Below, piece by piece: positions 50,762 to 59,817 of a DNA stretch of 64,000 bases (position 1 is its first letter; the number at the start of each line of letters is the position of its first letter). Position numbers and translations under genes: made by a program. The stretch is from assembly GCA_965279115.1 (NCBI GenBank), contig OZ257137.1, positions 4,216,001-4,280,000 of the forward strand, given 5' to 3'. This DNA is from JAEUOS01 sp965279115. Its GTDB lineage: Bacteria; Pseudomonadota; Gammaproteobacteria; Burkholderiales; JAEUOS01. The notes under the pieces were generated by a model. The model made no database searches. It was not told the DNA's origin and was given only the letters and a program-made list of their open reading frames with translations.

Positions 50762-52672
50762 ATGTGCGGCATTACGGGAATTTTCGACACACGTCGCGGG
50801 AGCGAAGTAGACGAGGCGATATTGCGCCGCATGAATGACTCGCAGATCCATCGCGGACCCGACGAAGGCGATGTGCACATCGAGCCGGGGCTGGGGCTCG
50901 GGCATCGACGACTCTCCATCATCGATGTCTCGACCGGACAACAACCCCTGTACAACGAGGACCGCACGGTTTGCGTGGTCTTCAATGGCGAGATCTACAA
51001 CTATCAGGAACTCATCCCGGAACTGCTGGCGCTAGGCCACACGTTTCATACCCGCAGCGATACGGAGGTCATCGTCCACGCCTGGGAGTCTTGGGGCGAC
51101 CGCTGCGTCGAGCGCTTTCGGGGCATGTTCGCGTTTGTCCTGTGGGACCGCAATCGCCAGACGCTTTTCATGGCGCGTGACCGCCTGGGTGTCAAGCCGC
51201 TCTACTACGCGCTGCTTGACGACGGTACGCTATTGTTCGGCTCGGAGCTGAAGTCGGTGATGGCGCATGGCGGGTTGCGGCGCGAGATCGACCCGCTCGC
51301 CGTCGAGGAATACTTCGCGCTCGGCTACGTGGCCGAGCCGCGCACCATCTTCCGCCAGGCGCGCAAGCTGCCGCCGGCCACCACCCTTGTGGTGCGCCGC
51401 GGCGAGCCGGTGGGCGAGCCGCGCGAGTACTGGGATGTCCGGTTTACCCTGGCCAACCAGATCGGGGTCGAGGACGCCTGCGGGCAACTGGTCGACAAGC
51501 TCAGGGAATCGGTGCGCCTGCGCATGATCTCCGAGGTGCCGCTTGGCGCCTTCCTCTCCGGCGGTGTCGATTCAAGCGCGGTGGTGGCGATGATGGCCGG
51601 GATCGCCGGCGAACCGGTCAACACCTGCTCGATCTCGTTTTCCGACCCGGCCTTCGATGAGGCCCAATTCGCCCAGAAGGTGGCCGATCGCTACCGCACC
51701 AATCATCACGTCGATACGGTCGAAAGCGACGACTTCGACCTCATTGATACCCTGGCCGGCTTGTATGACGAGCCCTATGCCGACAGTTCAGCGATACCTA
51801 CCTACCGCGTCTGCCAGCTGGCGCGCAAGCATGTCACCGTGGCGCTGTCGGGCGATGGCGGCGATGAGACCTTCGGCGGCTACCGGCGCTACAAGCTGCA
51901 CCTGATGGAAGAACACATGCGGGGCGCCTTGCCGCTGGGCATCCGCCGGCCGCTGTTTGGACTGCTCGGGCGCATTTACCCGAAAGCCGATTGGGCGCCG
52001 CGCATGTTCCGCGCCAAGACCACCTTCGAATCCCTGGCGCGCACCTCGGTGCAGGCGTACTTCCACAGCATGTCGCTGATCCGCGATCCGGACCGGCAGG
52101 CGTTGTACAGCGATTCGCTGCGCCGCGAACTTGACGGCTACAGCGCCCAGGAGGTCTTCAACCGCCACGCCGCCCGCGCCGGCACGGACGACCCGCTCGC
52201 GCTGATCCAGTACATCGACCTGCATACCTACCTGGTGGGCGACATCAACACCAAGGTGGATCGCGCCAGCATGGCCCATTCGCTGGAGGTGCGCGAGCCG
52301 CTGATGGACCACCCGCTGGTGGAATGGCTCGCCACGCTGCCTTCGTCGCTGAAAATGCGCGGCGGGGAGAGCAAGTTCATGCTCAAGAAGGCGATGGAGC
52401 CACATTTGCCTTCCGACATCATGTACCGGCCGAAGATGGGTTTCGCGGTGCCGCTCGCACGCTGGTTCCGCGGCCCCTTGCGGCAGCGCGTGCGCGACGC
52501 CCTGCTGGGTGGGCCGATGGTAGATTCCGGCTGGTTCAATCCGGTCGCCATCCGGCAGATCGTCGAACAGCACGAGTCGGGCAGGCGCGACCACAGCACG
52601 CCGATCTGGACGCTCCTGATGTACGACGCGTTCCTGCGGGGTTCGATGGGCGCCGTGGCCGGCAAGCCTTGA
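50762..52672 (+). CDS. XrtA-associated amidotransferase, asparagine-synthetase-like
   Basis: 636 residues. Cys2 (MCGITGIFD) becomes the N-terminal nucleophile of the glutaminase half, supported by VFNGEIYNYQELIPEL. The synthetase half carries the PP-loop LSGGVDSSAVVAMM and DNTKVDRA-type GDINTKVDRASMAHSLEVRE. This form is a fixed member of XrtA loci and probably amidates a sugar acid or a lipid-linked intermediate rather than making free asparagine. It should not be taken for a lasso peptide cyclase, although the fold is shared. It precedes the methyltransferase gene by 24 bases. Confidence 0.9.
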   Translation: MCGITGIFDTRRGSEVDEAILRRMNDSQIHRGPDEGDVHIEPGLGLGHRRLSIIDVSTGQQPLYNEDRTVCVVFNGEIYNYQELIPELLALGHTFHTRSDTEVIVHAWESWGDRCVERFRGMFAFVLWDRNRQTLFMARDRLGVKPLYYALLDDGTLLFGSELKSVMAHGGLRREIDPLAVEEYFALGYVAEPRTIFRQARKLPPATTLVVRRGEPVGEPREYWDVRFTLANQIGVEDACGQLVDKLRESVRLRMISEVPLGAFLSGGVDSSAVVAMMAGIAGEPVNTCSISFSDPAFDEAQFAQKVADRYRTNHHVDTVESDDFDLIDTLAGLYDEPYADSSAIPTYRVCQLARKHVTVALSGDGGDETFGGYRRYKLHLMEEHMRGALPLGIRRPLFGLLGRIYPKADWAPRMFRAKTTFESLARTSVQAYFHSMSLIRDPDRQALYSDSLRRELDGYSAQEVFNRHAARAGTDDPLALIQYIDLHTYLVGDINTKVDRASMAHSLEVREPLMDHPLVEWLATLPSSLKMRGGESKFMLKKAMEPHLPSDIMYRPKMGFAVPLARWFRGPLRQRVRDALLGGPMVDSGWFNPVAIRQIVEQHESGRRDHSTPIWTLLMYDAFLRGSMGAVAGKP

Positions 52673-52696
52673 TTGAAGTCATTGAGGGAGCACGCA

Positions 52697-53650
52697 ATGC
52701 GGATCGCCAGCGATTCGGTCAGGATAGTCAAGGCCGTTTTGACCAACCAGGTCGCCAAGTTCTCCGCGTCCGCGTACATGCGGCTGACCCGCGAGACCGG
52801 GCGTGGCGAAGACGACGGTGCCACGGCGGACGACGTGGCGCGATACTTCATCGACTCCTTCGACGAGTACTTCGAAGCCATCGGCGTGGCGCGTGCCGAC
52901 CTGGCCGATGCCTTGTCCGGCAAGGTGGTTCTGGAATACGGTCCCGGCGACGTCCTGGGAGTGGCCCTGATGCTTGCCGCGTATGGCGCGCGCAAGGTGT
53001 ATTGCGTTGACCGGTTCTCCCTGGTCCAACCTTCCCCCTTCAACATCGCGGTCACGCAGCGGATATTGTCCTCCCTGCATGGCGAGCAGCGCGAGCGTGC
53101 GGAAAGCTGCTTTCTCCGCAAGGGCGATCCCTCCTCGGGCTTCGGTTCCGGGCCGGTGGAGTATCTGGTGCGCCCCAACGGACTTTCCGGTCTCGAAGCC
53201 TGCGTCGACCTGGTGCTCTCACGCGCGGTACTGGAGCATGTGAACGATCTGGAGGCGACCTTCGCCGATATGCTGGCGTGCCTCCGGCCCGGTGGCCTGG
53301 CCGCGCACTTGGTCGATCTGCGCAGTCACGGTCTGCATCGCGTCAATCCGCTCGACTTCCTTGAATGGTCCGCTCCCATGTGGAAGCTGATGTATTCGCA
53401 CAAGGGGGTACCGAACCGATGGCGGCTGAACCGCTACCGGGAGATCGTCGGGCGTCTTCCATTCGACGTTTTGGCGCTCAAGCCGACACAGCACGCCGAA
53501 CCTGCAGCCGTGGCGGAAATGCGCAACCGGGTGGCCGCCGAGTTCCGCGATGTTTCCGATGCCGATCTCGCCTGCATCGGTTTCTGGCTGGTGTGCCGCA
53601 AGCGGGGGGGCGAGGGCATCTGGCCGGTCGGAGCAGGGTGTGTGAATTGA
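52697..53650 (+). CDS. SAM-dependent methyltransferase in the polysaccharide operon
   Basis: 317 residues from ATG 52697, which has GGGAG seven bases upstream; an in-frame TTG at 52673 is less likely. Motif I reads VVLEYGPGDVLGVALML, and the following acidic motif is VYCVDRFSLV. VDLVLSRAVLEHVNDLEATF and LRPGGLAAHLVDL complete the Rossmann core. It probably methylates a sugar of the exopolysaccharide repeat. Its end overlaps the next glycosyltransferase by TTGA, so the two are coupled. Confidence 0.8.
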   Translation: MRIASDSVRIVKAVLTNQVAKFSASAYMRLTRETGRGEDDGATADDVARYFIDSFDEYFEAIGVARADLADALSGKVVLEYGPGDVLGVALMLAAYGARKVYCVDRFSLVQPSPFNIAVTQRILSSLHGEQRERAESCFLRKGDPSSGFGSGPVEYLVRPNGLSGLEACVDLVLSRAVLEHVNDLEATFADMLACLRPGGLAAHLVDLRSHGLHRVNPLDFLEWSAPMWKLMYSHKGVPNRWRLNRYREIVGRLPFDVLALKPTQHAEPAAVAEMRNRVAAEFRDVSDADLACIGFWLVCRKRGGEGIWPVGAGCVN

Positions 53651-54825
53651 GGATCCTCTACCATCATCGAACCGCCTCCAAAGACGGCCAGGCGGTGCAT
53701 ATCGAAGAACTCATCAGCGCCCTGCGCGAGCAGGGGCACGAGGTGCGTGTCGTCAGTCCCGGCGCGGCCGCGGAGGGCGGCATGGGCGCCGAGGTGGGTT
53801 GGGTACAGCGTCTCAAGGCCGTGATGCCGCGCGGACTTTATGAACTGATGGAACTCGGCTACTCATTGCTCGCCTATCGTCGCCTTGCGGCCGCCGCGCG
53901 CGAATTCCGGCCGGATGTGGTCTACGAGCGCTACAACCTGTACCTGCTGGCCGGTCTCATGCTCAAGCGCCGCACCGGCTTGCCGTTGTTGCTCGAGGTC
54001 AACAGTCCGCTGGTGCGTGAACGCAGTCAGTTCGGCGGGCTCAGTCTGCGCAGGCTTGCCCGCTGGGCCGAGGATACGGCCTGGCGCGGCGCCGATTTCG
54101 TCCTGCCCGTAACCGCCGTGCTCGGTGCCGAGATCGCTGCCCGTGGCGTTCCGCAGGAACGCATCGTCGTCATCGCCAACGGTATCAATCGTGCGCATTT
54201 CGCCCGGGCGCCCGATCCCGCCACCGCGCGCCGCGCACTCGGCTGGCCGGACGCGCTGGTGCTGGGCTTCACGGGATTCATCCGCGACTGGCACGGCGTC
54301 GACCGCGTGGTGCGCTGGATGGCGTCGCCGCAGGCCCCCGCCAACGCGCGACTGCTGGTAGTGGGCGACGGTCCCGTGCGCGCCGACCTGGAACGCCTGG
54401 CGCGCGAGCATTCGCTGGGCGAACGGGTGCGCTTCACCGGCGTGATCGCACGCGAGGACGTGCCGCGGCATGTCGCCGCCTTTGACATCGCGCTGCAACC
54501 GGCTGTCGTGCCATGGGCTTCGCCGCTCAAGCTGTTCGAGTATCTGGCGCTCGCCAAGGCGGTGATCGCGCCAGCGGTGCCGAACATCATGGAGGTGCTG
54601 GTCGATGGCGAGAACGCGGTGTTGTTCGATCCCGCGGCCGCGGGGGGCTTCGAGGATGCGCTGACCCGCCTGTGCACCGACGCGGGGTTGCGTGCGCGAG
54701 TTGCGCGTGCGGCCGGCGAGTCGATCGGCGAGAGGGGGCTCACCTGGAACGACAATGCCCGACGGGTAGCGGCACTGGCGCTGCGGGCGGGAGCGACCCG
54801 TCGCCAGCCCTCGACCGGCACCTGA
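53647..54825 (+). CDS. Glycosyltransferase family 4 protein (3)
   Basis: 392 residues from TTG 53647, overlapping the TGA of the methyltransferase in TTGA. The start RILYHHRTASKDGQAVHIEE gives the typical GT-B acceptor-domain entry for this position. The donor half has RIVVIANGINRAHF, LVLGFTGFIRDWHGVDRVV and RLLVVGDGPVRADLERLA. The usual E-x7-E motif is partly changed to SPLKLFEYLALAKAVIAPAV, still with the first Glu. It likely adds a sugar to the lipid-linked repeat. It is followed 15 bases later by another glycosyltransferase. Confidence 0.85.
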   Translation: MRILYHHRTASKDGQAVHIEELISALREQGHEVRVVSPGAAAEGGMGAEVGWVQRLKAVMPRGLYELMELGYSLLAYRRLAAAAREFRPDVVYERYNLYLLAGLMLKRRTGLPLLLEVNSPLVRERSQFGGLSLRRLARWAEDTAWRGADFVLPVTAVLGAEIAARGVPQERIVVIANGINRAHFARAPDPATARRALGWPDALVLGFTGFIRDWHGVDRVVRWMASPQAPANARLLVVGDGPVRADLERLAREHSLGERVRFTGVIAREDVPRHVAAFDIALQPAVVPWASPLKLFEYLALAKAVIAPAVPNIMEVLVDGENAVLFDPAAAGGFEDALTRLCTDAGLRARVARAAGESIGERGLTWNDNARRVAALALRAGATRRQPSTGT

Positions 54826-54840
54826 GCGGCGGGACACGCC

Positions 54841-56022
54841 ATGCGCCTGCTCACCTTTTCCACCCTGTATCCGTCGGCGAGCATGCCAAGCCACGGTATT
54901 TTTGTCGAGACCCGCCTGCGCCACCTGCTGGCCTCCGGCAAGGTCGAATCCAGGGTGATCGCGCCGGTGCCGTGGTTTCCTTTCACCCATCCGCGCTTTG
55001 GCGAATACGCCCGCTTCGCCGCCACGCCGCATGCGGAGGAGCGCAACGGACTCAGCGTCACCCATCCACGATTCATCAGGCTGCCCAAGATCGGCATGGG
55101 TAGCGCGCCATATACGCTGGCGCATGCCGGCCTCGCGGCCGCGCGCAAGCTTATCGCCAGCGGTTACGATTTCGACCTGATCGACGCGCACTACTTTTAC
55201 CCGGACGGCGTGGCCGCGGTGCGGATCGGCGCTGCACTCGGCAAGCCGGTGGTGATTACCGCGCGCGGCACCGACATCAACCTCATCCCGCGGCATGCCG
55301 GGCCGCGCGCCATGATCCTCGATGCGGCAGCCCGTTGCGACGCGATGATCACCGTGTGCGCCGCGTTGAAGGATGAGCTTGTGCAACTGGGTGCCGCGGC
55401 GGACAAGGTCACGGTTCTGCGCAATGGTGTCGATCTCCAGCTTTTCCGTCAGGAGGACCGGGAGGCGGCGCGCCGCTCGTTCGGCATGCGGCGTTTCGCC
55501 ATCGCCTCGGTGGGCCATTTGATCGAACGCAAGGGGCACGAGCTGGTGGTCGGCGCGATGGCCCGGCTTCCGGATGCCGAACTTCTGATCGCCGGCGCCG
55601 GCCCGGAAGAAGCCGCGCTGCGCGCGCTTGCGGCACAGCTTGGTGTTGCCGACCGGGTGACATTTCTCGGCGCAGTCCCGCAGGCGCGCCTGCGTACCCT
55701 TTATTCCGGTGTCGATTGCCTGGTGCTGGCCTCCAGCCGGGAAGGCTGGGCCAATGTGTTGCTGGAAGCCATGGCGTGCGGTACGCCGGTGGTGGCCTCC
55801 AACGTGTGGGGCACGCCCGAGGTGGTGGCGGCCCCCGAGGCAGGCGTGCTGATGCGCGAGCGCAGCGCCACCGGCGTGGCTGAAGCGGTTGGCGCGTTGC
55901 GCAGGGCCCTGCCGGCGCGCGCCCTGACGCGCCGTTACGCCGAGGGCTTCAGCTGGGACGACACCACCGCCGGACAACTTGATCTGTTCGGCCGCGTGCT
56001 GGCGCGCCGGAATCAGCCGTGA
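54841..56022 (+). CDS. Glycosyltransferase family 4 protein (4)
   Basis: 393 residues. It begins MRLLTFSTLYPSASMPSHGI and has VITARGTDINLIPRHAGPRA (acceptor side). The donor half shows TVLRNGVDLQLFRQEDREAA, IASVGHLIERKGHELVVGAM and LLIAGAGPEEAAL. The nucleotide-sugar motif SREGWANVLLEAMACGTPVV carries both glutamates. It is a standard GT-B retaining enzyme of the cytoplasmic face. It precedes the ligase gene with a strong GAGGAGG site for the latter just after its stop. Confidence 0.9.
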   Translation: MRLLTFSTLYPSASMPSHGIFVETRLRHLLASGKVESRVIAPVPWFPFTHPRFGEYARFAATPHAEERNGLSVTHPRFIRLPKIGMGSAPYTLAHAGLAAARKLIASGYDFDLIDAHYFYPDGVAAVRIGAALGKPVVITARGTDINLIPRHAGPRAMILDAAARCDAMITVCAALKDELVQLGAAADKVTVLRNGVDLQLFRQEDREAARRSFGMRRFAIASVGHLIERKGHELVVGAMARLPDAELLIAGAGPEEAALRALAAQLGVADRVTFLGAVPQARLRTLYSGVDCLVLASSREGWANVLLEAMACGTPVVASNVWGTPEVVAAPEAGVLMRERSATGVAEAVGALRRALPARALTRRYAEGFSWDDTTAGQLDLFGRVLARRNQP

Positions 56023-56037
56023 GGAGGAGCTGCCGCC

Positions 56038-57354
56038 ATGCGTGACGTCATCCTGACGCTGCTGGTTTTTGGGTCGGTTCCCTACACCTTCAAGCGGCCG
56101 CTCGTCGGACTGTTGATGTGGGTCTGGCTCAGCATCATGAATCCGCACCGCATGACCTGGGGATTCGCGTATTCGATGCCGTTCGCGCAGGTTGTTGCGA
56201 TCGCCACGCTGGTCAGCCTGATGGTCAACTTGAACAAGCTGCAGAAGTTCCCGGTCAACGGCATCACCCTGGCGATGATCACCTTCACACTGTGGCTCGG
56301 CGTGTCGCCGCTGTTCTCGTTCCATCCGGATTACGAAATGGACCTCTGGCTGCGCGCGATCAAGATCCAGGTGATGGTGCTGGTGACCGCTTTCGTGGTG
56401 GGCAACCGAGCCGACCTCATGAAGCTGGTCTGGGTGCTGACGCTCTCGATCGGTTTTTTCGGCATCAAGGGCGGCCTGTTCACCATCGCCTCGGGCGGCA
56501 CCTACCGGGTCTGGGGGCCCGCCTACAGCTTCATCGAGGACAACAATCACATGGCGCTTGCCACCATCATGAGCGTGCCGCTGCTGCGCTTTCTGCAGCT
56601 GCATGCCGGCCACAAGTGGCTGGGCCGCGCGCTCGGCGCGGGGGTGTTGCTGAGCATCGCTTCGGCGCTCGGTTCACATTCGCGCGGCGCGCTCCTGGCC
56701 CTGGCCGCGATGGGGTTTTTCCTCTGGCTCAAGAGTTCGAAAAAGGCCCTCCTCGGCATGCTCGTGATCGTGGCGGTGCCCGTGATCTTCGCGGTCATGC
56801 CGGAGAACTGGACCGAGCGCATGAGCACCATCAAGACCTATGACCAGGACGCTTCGGCGATGGGCCGCATCAACGCCTGGTGGATGGCCTTCAACCTGGC
56901 GGTCAACCGCTTCCCCATCGGCGGCGGGTTCGCCATCTACGAGCCCGACCTGTTCGCCAGGTTCGCGCCCGACCCGGAGGACATCCACGCGGCCCACAGC
57001 ATCTATTTCCAGGTGTTGGGCGAGCATGGCTTTGCCGGCCTGTTCCTGTTTCTCACGATTTTCATCCTGGCCTGGTTCCAGGGCGGAGCGATCGTGCGCC
57101 TCACCAGCGGCAAGCCCGGGCTCGAATGGGCGCGCGACCTGGCGGCGATGTGCCAGGTGTCGCTGATAGGTTACGGCGTCGGCGGCCTGTTCCTCAGCCT
57201 GAGCTATTTCGACCTGCCGTACTACGTGGTGATCGTGATCGTGATTCTCAGCCGCGTGGCGCGCGAAGAGCTGGCGCGCCCGCCGGTGCGAGCGCCGGGC
57301 CCCGGGGTCCCGGCACCACCGCTGCCGCAGATGGCCCGGGACGCGCGTCGATGA
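56038..57354 (+). CDS. XrtA-associated O-antigen-ligase-like polymerase/ligase
   Basis: 438 residues with about ten to twelve membrane helices. The large periplasmic loop lies around residues 260-330 (EDIHAAHSIYFQVLGEHGFA), where Wzy/WaaL family proteins have catalytic Arg/His residues; the H-x-x-x-x-x-x-L-G-E-x-G pattern is typical. It begins MRDVILTLLVFGSVPYTFKR, as in the putative O-glycosylation ligases found next to exosortase A. It may polymerise the exopolysaccharide or attach glycans to proteins. ATG 57351 of the next gene overlaps its TGA. Confidence 0.88.
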   Translation: MRDVILTLLVFGSVPYTFKRPLVGLLMWVWLSIMNPHRMTWGFAYSMPFAQVVAIATLVSLMVNLNKLQKFPVNGITLAMITFTLWLGVSPLFSFHPDYEMDLWLRAIKIQVMVLVTAFVVGNRADLMKLVWVLTLSIGFFGIKGGLFTIASGGTYRVWGPAYSFIEDNNHMALATIMSVPLLRFLQLHAGHKWLGRALGAGVLLSIASALGSHSRGALLALAAMGFFLWLKSSKKALLGMLVIVAVPVIFAVMPENWTERMSTIKTYDQDASAMGRINAWWMAFNLAVNRFPIGGGFAIYEPDLFARFAPDPEDIHAAHSIYFQVLGEHGFAGLFLFLTIFILAWFQGGAIVRLTSGKPGLEWARDLAAMCQVSLIGYGVGGLFLSLSYFDLPYYVVIVIVILSRVAREELARPPVRAPGPGVPAPPLPQMARDARR

Positions 57355-58313
57355 TCGAGTCGCTGCCGCTGCTTGCCTGGCCGCGCGCCAGGCGTGTGTT
57401 GACAGTGCTGATCTATCACCGGGTTCTGCCGGCGCCGGAGCCGTTGCGGGCCGGCGAGGTCGACGCCGGGCGGTTCGACGCGCAAATGGCTTTCCTGGCG
57501 CGCCATTTCACCGTGCTGCCGCTTGCCGATGCGGTGGCCGAATTGCGTGCCGGACGCCTGCCGGCGCGCGCCTGCTGCGTCACATTCGACGACGGTTACG
57601 CCGACAACCTCACCGTGGCGCTGCCAATTCTCGAACGGCATCGCCTGCCGGCGACGGTGTTCGTCGCCACCGGGTACCTGGACGGCGGGCGCATGTTCAA
57701 CGATACGGCGATTGAACTCGTTGCCCGCTGCGCAGGGAGTGTGCTGGACCTCTCTTTAATGGGATTCGGGCGACTGCCACTGCGTACCCTCGAAGAGCGC
57801 CGGTCGGCGGTGCGCGAGATCCAGATGAAGCTCAAGTACCTGGGGCCGCAAGAACGCGCCGAATGCGTCGATCGCCTTGTTCACGAATCAGGGTGCGGCG
57901 CCCTGCCGGACAACCTGATGCTGACCTCCGAGCAGTTGCGGGCCCTGGCCGGACGCGGGGTCGAGATCGGCGGCCACACCCATGTGCACGCCATCCTCAC
58001 CACACTCGACGCCACCACTGCGCGCAGCGAGATCGCGCTGGGTGCGCAGCGTATCGAGCAGATCACCGGCAGGCGCACCCGGGTGTTCGCCTATCCGAAC
58101 GGCGCGCCCGGTCGTGACTATCACGCCAGCCACGCTGCACTGGTGCGGGAGATGGGCTTCGAATGCGCCGTCACCACCGCACACGGTGTGGCGGGGCCGG
58201 GGGCGGACTTGTTCCAGATTCCGCGTTTCATACCGTGGGGCGGTGTCGATGCCAGATTCGCCGCGCGCTTGGTGGCAAACGCGCGCCTCGGGGCACCGGC
58301 GCAGGTTTGCTAG
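57351..58313 (+). CDS. Polysaccharide deacetylase family protein
   Basis: 320 residues. It has the classical deacetylase motif CVTFDDGYADN (Asp-Asp), the zinc motif GGHTHVHAIL (His and His) and VFAYPNGAPGRDY. It begins with LLAWPRARRVLTVLIYHRVL. It differs from the operon's first deacetylase, which has the DVEDYF form, so the two probably act on different substrates or steps. The start ATG 57351 overlaps the ligase stop by four bases (ATGA). Its TAG overlaps the stop of the convergent acyltransferase in the palindrome CTAG 58310-58313. Confidence 0.88.
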   Translation: MIESLPLLAWPRARRVLTVLIYHRVLPAPEPLRAGEVDAGRFDAQMAFLARHFTVLPLADAVAELRAGRLPARACCVTFDDGYADNLTVALPILERHRLPATVFVATGYLDGGRMFNDTAIELVARCAGSVLDLSLMGFGRLPLRTLEERRSAVREIQMKLKYLGPQERAECVDRLVHESGCGALPDNLMLTSEQLRALAGRGVEIGGHTHVHAILTTLDATTARSEIALGAQRIEQITGRRTRVFAYPNGAPGRDYHASHAALVREMGFECAVTTAHGVAGPGADLFQIPRFIPWGGVDARFAARLVANARLGAPAQVC

Positions 58314-59458
58314 TTCGGGCCGGCGACGATCCGGCCAGTACCTGCCGGGGCCTTGAGCGAAAAACGCCGCTCGACCAGCAGAAACAGGCAGGCCGATCCC
58401 GCGAGGGCGACCAGGAACACCGGGATCAAGAGCACAAAGTAAAGCGCATCCTGGTCTGCTTTTGCGGGCACAACAGCCTTGAAGGCAAAGAAAAATGCGT
58501 GGATCATCAATCCATGCAGCAGGTAGAACGAATAGCTCATGTTGCCGAGCCAACGCAAGGCGCTGGTCGCCAGGAGGCGCGCGGTCAGGCCGCGCCGCGT
58601 GAAGGCCTCGTGACACAGCACAAAAAAGCACACGTACAGCAGCGAAAACGCTGCCACCGATTCGGCGCGGCCAGTCACCATCAGGAAGTAGCCGACCAGT
58701 GCCGTCACGAGCGCTGGCAATCCCAGCGCGTGGCGCGCGATCAGCAGCCGATTGGCGCACACCTCATACAGGAGCATGCCGGACCCGAACAAGGCCATAC
58801 GCACATGCGAGGCGCCAAAGGCGTATGACCAAGCCAGCCAGAAAACGCTGGCTGCCGCGATCACGGCAACCCGCGTGCGCGGTGCCGCGCTGCGCAGGCC
58901 GACCAGTGAAATCACCAGCGGGCACACCAGGTAGAAGAAAAACTCATAGCTGAGCGACCATGCTACCTGGATCAGGGGTTGCATCGGGAACATGCCGGGC
59001 AGCAACAGCAGGTTGGCGAGCAGGTAGATGAACACCTCGAGCCCGTCTTTCGGCAGCTTGCTCACCTGAGGCATGGCCAGGCCGATCAGCAGGTAAAGCG
59101 CAAAGACCACGAGAAATGCCGGATAGATGCGCTCGACCCTGCGGCCGAGAAACTTGAAGTACGGCCGCGCCTTGGCGATCAGCGTGCCGTAGATCAGGTA
59201 GCCGCTGAGCACGAAAAACAGGTCCACGCCGGTATTGCCGACGATGAACAGGGCCGACGCCAGCGCATGGGTGAACCCGCCGGCCGCCATGCGCGGCATC
59301 ATTTCGGTCGAATAGTGAACAAAAAAGACCAGTAGCACGGCTACGCCGCGCAGCCCCTCCATCGGCAGGTTGCGGTCCGCGACACCGCCAGCGAGTTCGA
59401 AATGGCTGGAAAACCACCCGCCGCGTGTCTGATCGTCAGGCATCGATACCTTTGCCAT
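58310..59458 (-). CDS. Acyltransferase family 3 membrane protein
   Basis: 382 residues with about ten membrane helices. The N-terminal acyltransferase-3 signature is LPMEGLRGVAVLLVFFVHYS, containing the conserved Arg and His. The central GVDLFFVLSGYLIYGTL is the second family block. Proteins of this type O-acetylate or succinylate extracellular polysaccharides using cytoplasmic acyl donors. It is convergent with the exopolysaccharide operon and probably modifies its product. ATG 59458 is used; ATG 59443 is also possible. Confidence 0.85.
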   Translation of the reverse strand: MAKVSMPDDQTRGGWFSSHFELAGGVADRNLPMEGLRGVAVLLVFFVHYSTEMMPRMAAGGFTHALASALFIVGNTGVDLFFVLSGYLIYGTLIAKARPYFKFLGRRVERIYPAFLVVFALYLLIGLAMPQVSKLPKDGLEVFIYLLANLLLLPGMFPMQPLIQVAWSLSYEFFFYLVCPLVISLVGLRSAAPRTRVAVIAAASVFWLAWSYAFGASHVRMALFGSGMLLYEVCANRLLIARHALGLPALVTALVGYFLMVTGRAESVAAFSLLYVCFFVLCHEAFTRRGLTARLLATSALRWLGNMSYSFYLLHGLMIHAFFFAFKAVVPAKADQDALYFVLLIPVFLVALAGSACLFLLVERRFSLKAPAGTGRIVAGPN

Positions 59459-59623
59459 CGAGGTGTGGCTCGACCGGCCCCCATTGCGGGTGTGATCGCC
59501 GGCCGCTTCCCGACCGCGCAGCCGTTTCCCGCGTATTTCGGCCGCGTTCAGAGGTGTGTGTTGCTGTATGGCAAAAATGAGTTTCCACGCGTATTCGTAG
59601 ATTGGTTAAATGCTTGAAGTCAT

Positions 59624-59637
59624 GTGACATTTGTCAC
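59624..59637. promoter_or_regulatory. Inverted repeat, possible enhancer-binding-protein site
   Basis: GTGACATTTGTCAC has perfect six-base arms (GTGACA and TGTCAC) around TT. It lies 86 bases upstream of the sigma-54 -24 element, a usual distance for an activator dimer. A similar arm sequence does not appear in front of the promoter at 33417. Confidence 0.45.
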
Positions 59638-59722
59638 GGGCGTTGTCGGGAATTTATACGCTTTTTAGTTCAGCAAGGCTAGAGTGCCGCCAAAGCTGTT
59701 GAAAAGATACGTTAATTTTAAC

Positions 59723-59738
59723 TGGCGCAGGATTTGCT
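59723..59738 (+). promoter_or_regulatory. Sigma-54 (-24/-12) promoter of the giant repeat protein
   Basis: TGGCGCAGGATTTGCT has the GG and GC at the right spacing and TTGCT at -12. It shares TGGCGCA and TTGCT with the element at 33417-33432. Predicted transcription start is about 59,749, giving a 69-base leader to ATG 59818. Confidence 0.7.
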
Positions 59739-59817
59739 TCCCCTTCGGCTTCATCATATTCGGCTGCTGGACCGGCAGCGCGCCGACGGTAGGCCGTAAT
59801 ACTCACCAAGGTTGTCC

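Larger units (their letters stand above)
59459..59817. other. Intergenic region before the giant repeat protein
   Basis: About 360 bases without a gene, AT-richer from 59,560 on. It holds a 14-base inverted repeat (59624-59637) and a sigma-54 promoter (59723-59738). The left part carries the divergent upstream region of the acyltransferase gene, where I see no clear promoter. Confidence 0.6.

Noticed and set aside
50762..52672. Lasso peptide cyclase partner for the kinase cassette
   Set aside because: The asparagine-synthetase-like protein has the intact glutaminase Cys2 and sits in the XrtA operon 14 kb away, so it is the XrtA amidotransferase, not a lasso cyclase.
53863..56613. 916-residue open frame on the minus strand
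   Set aside because: It is antisense to two well-supported glycosyltransferases and part of the ligase. It is Arg/Gln/His-rich low-complexity sequence, the usual high-GC antisense shadow.
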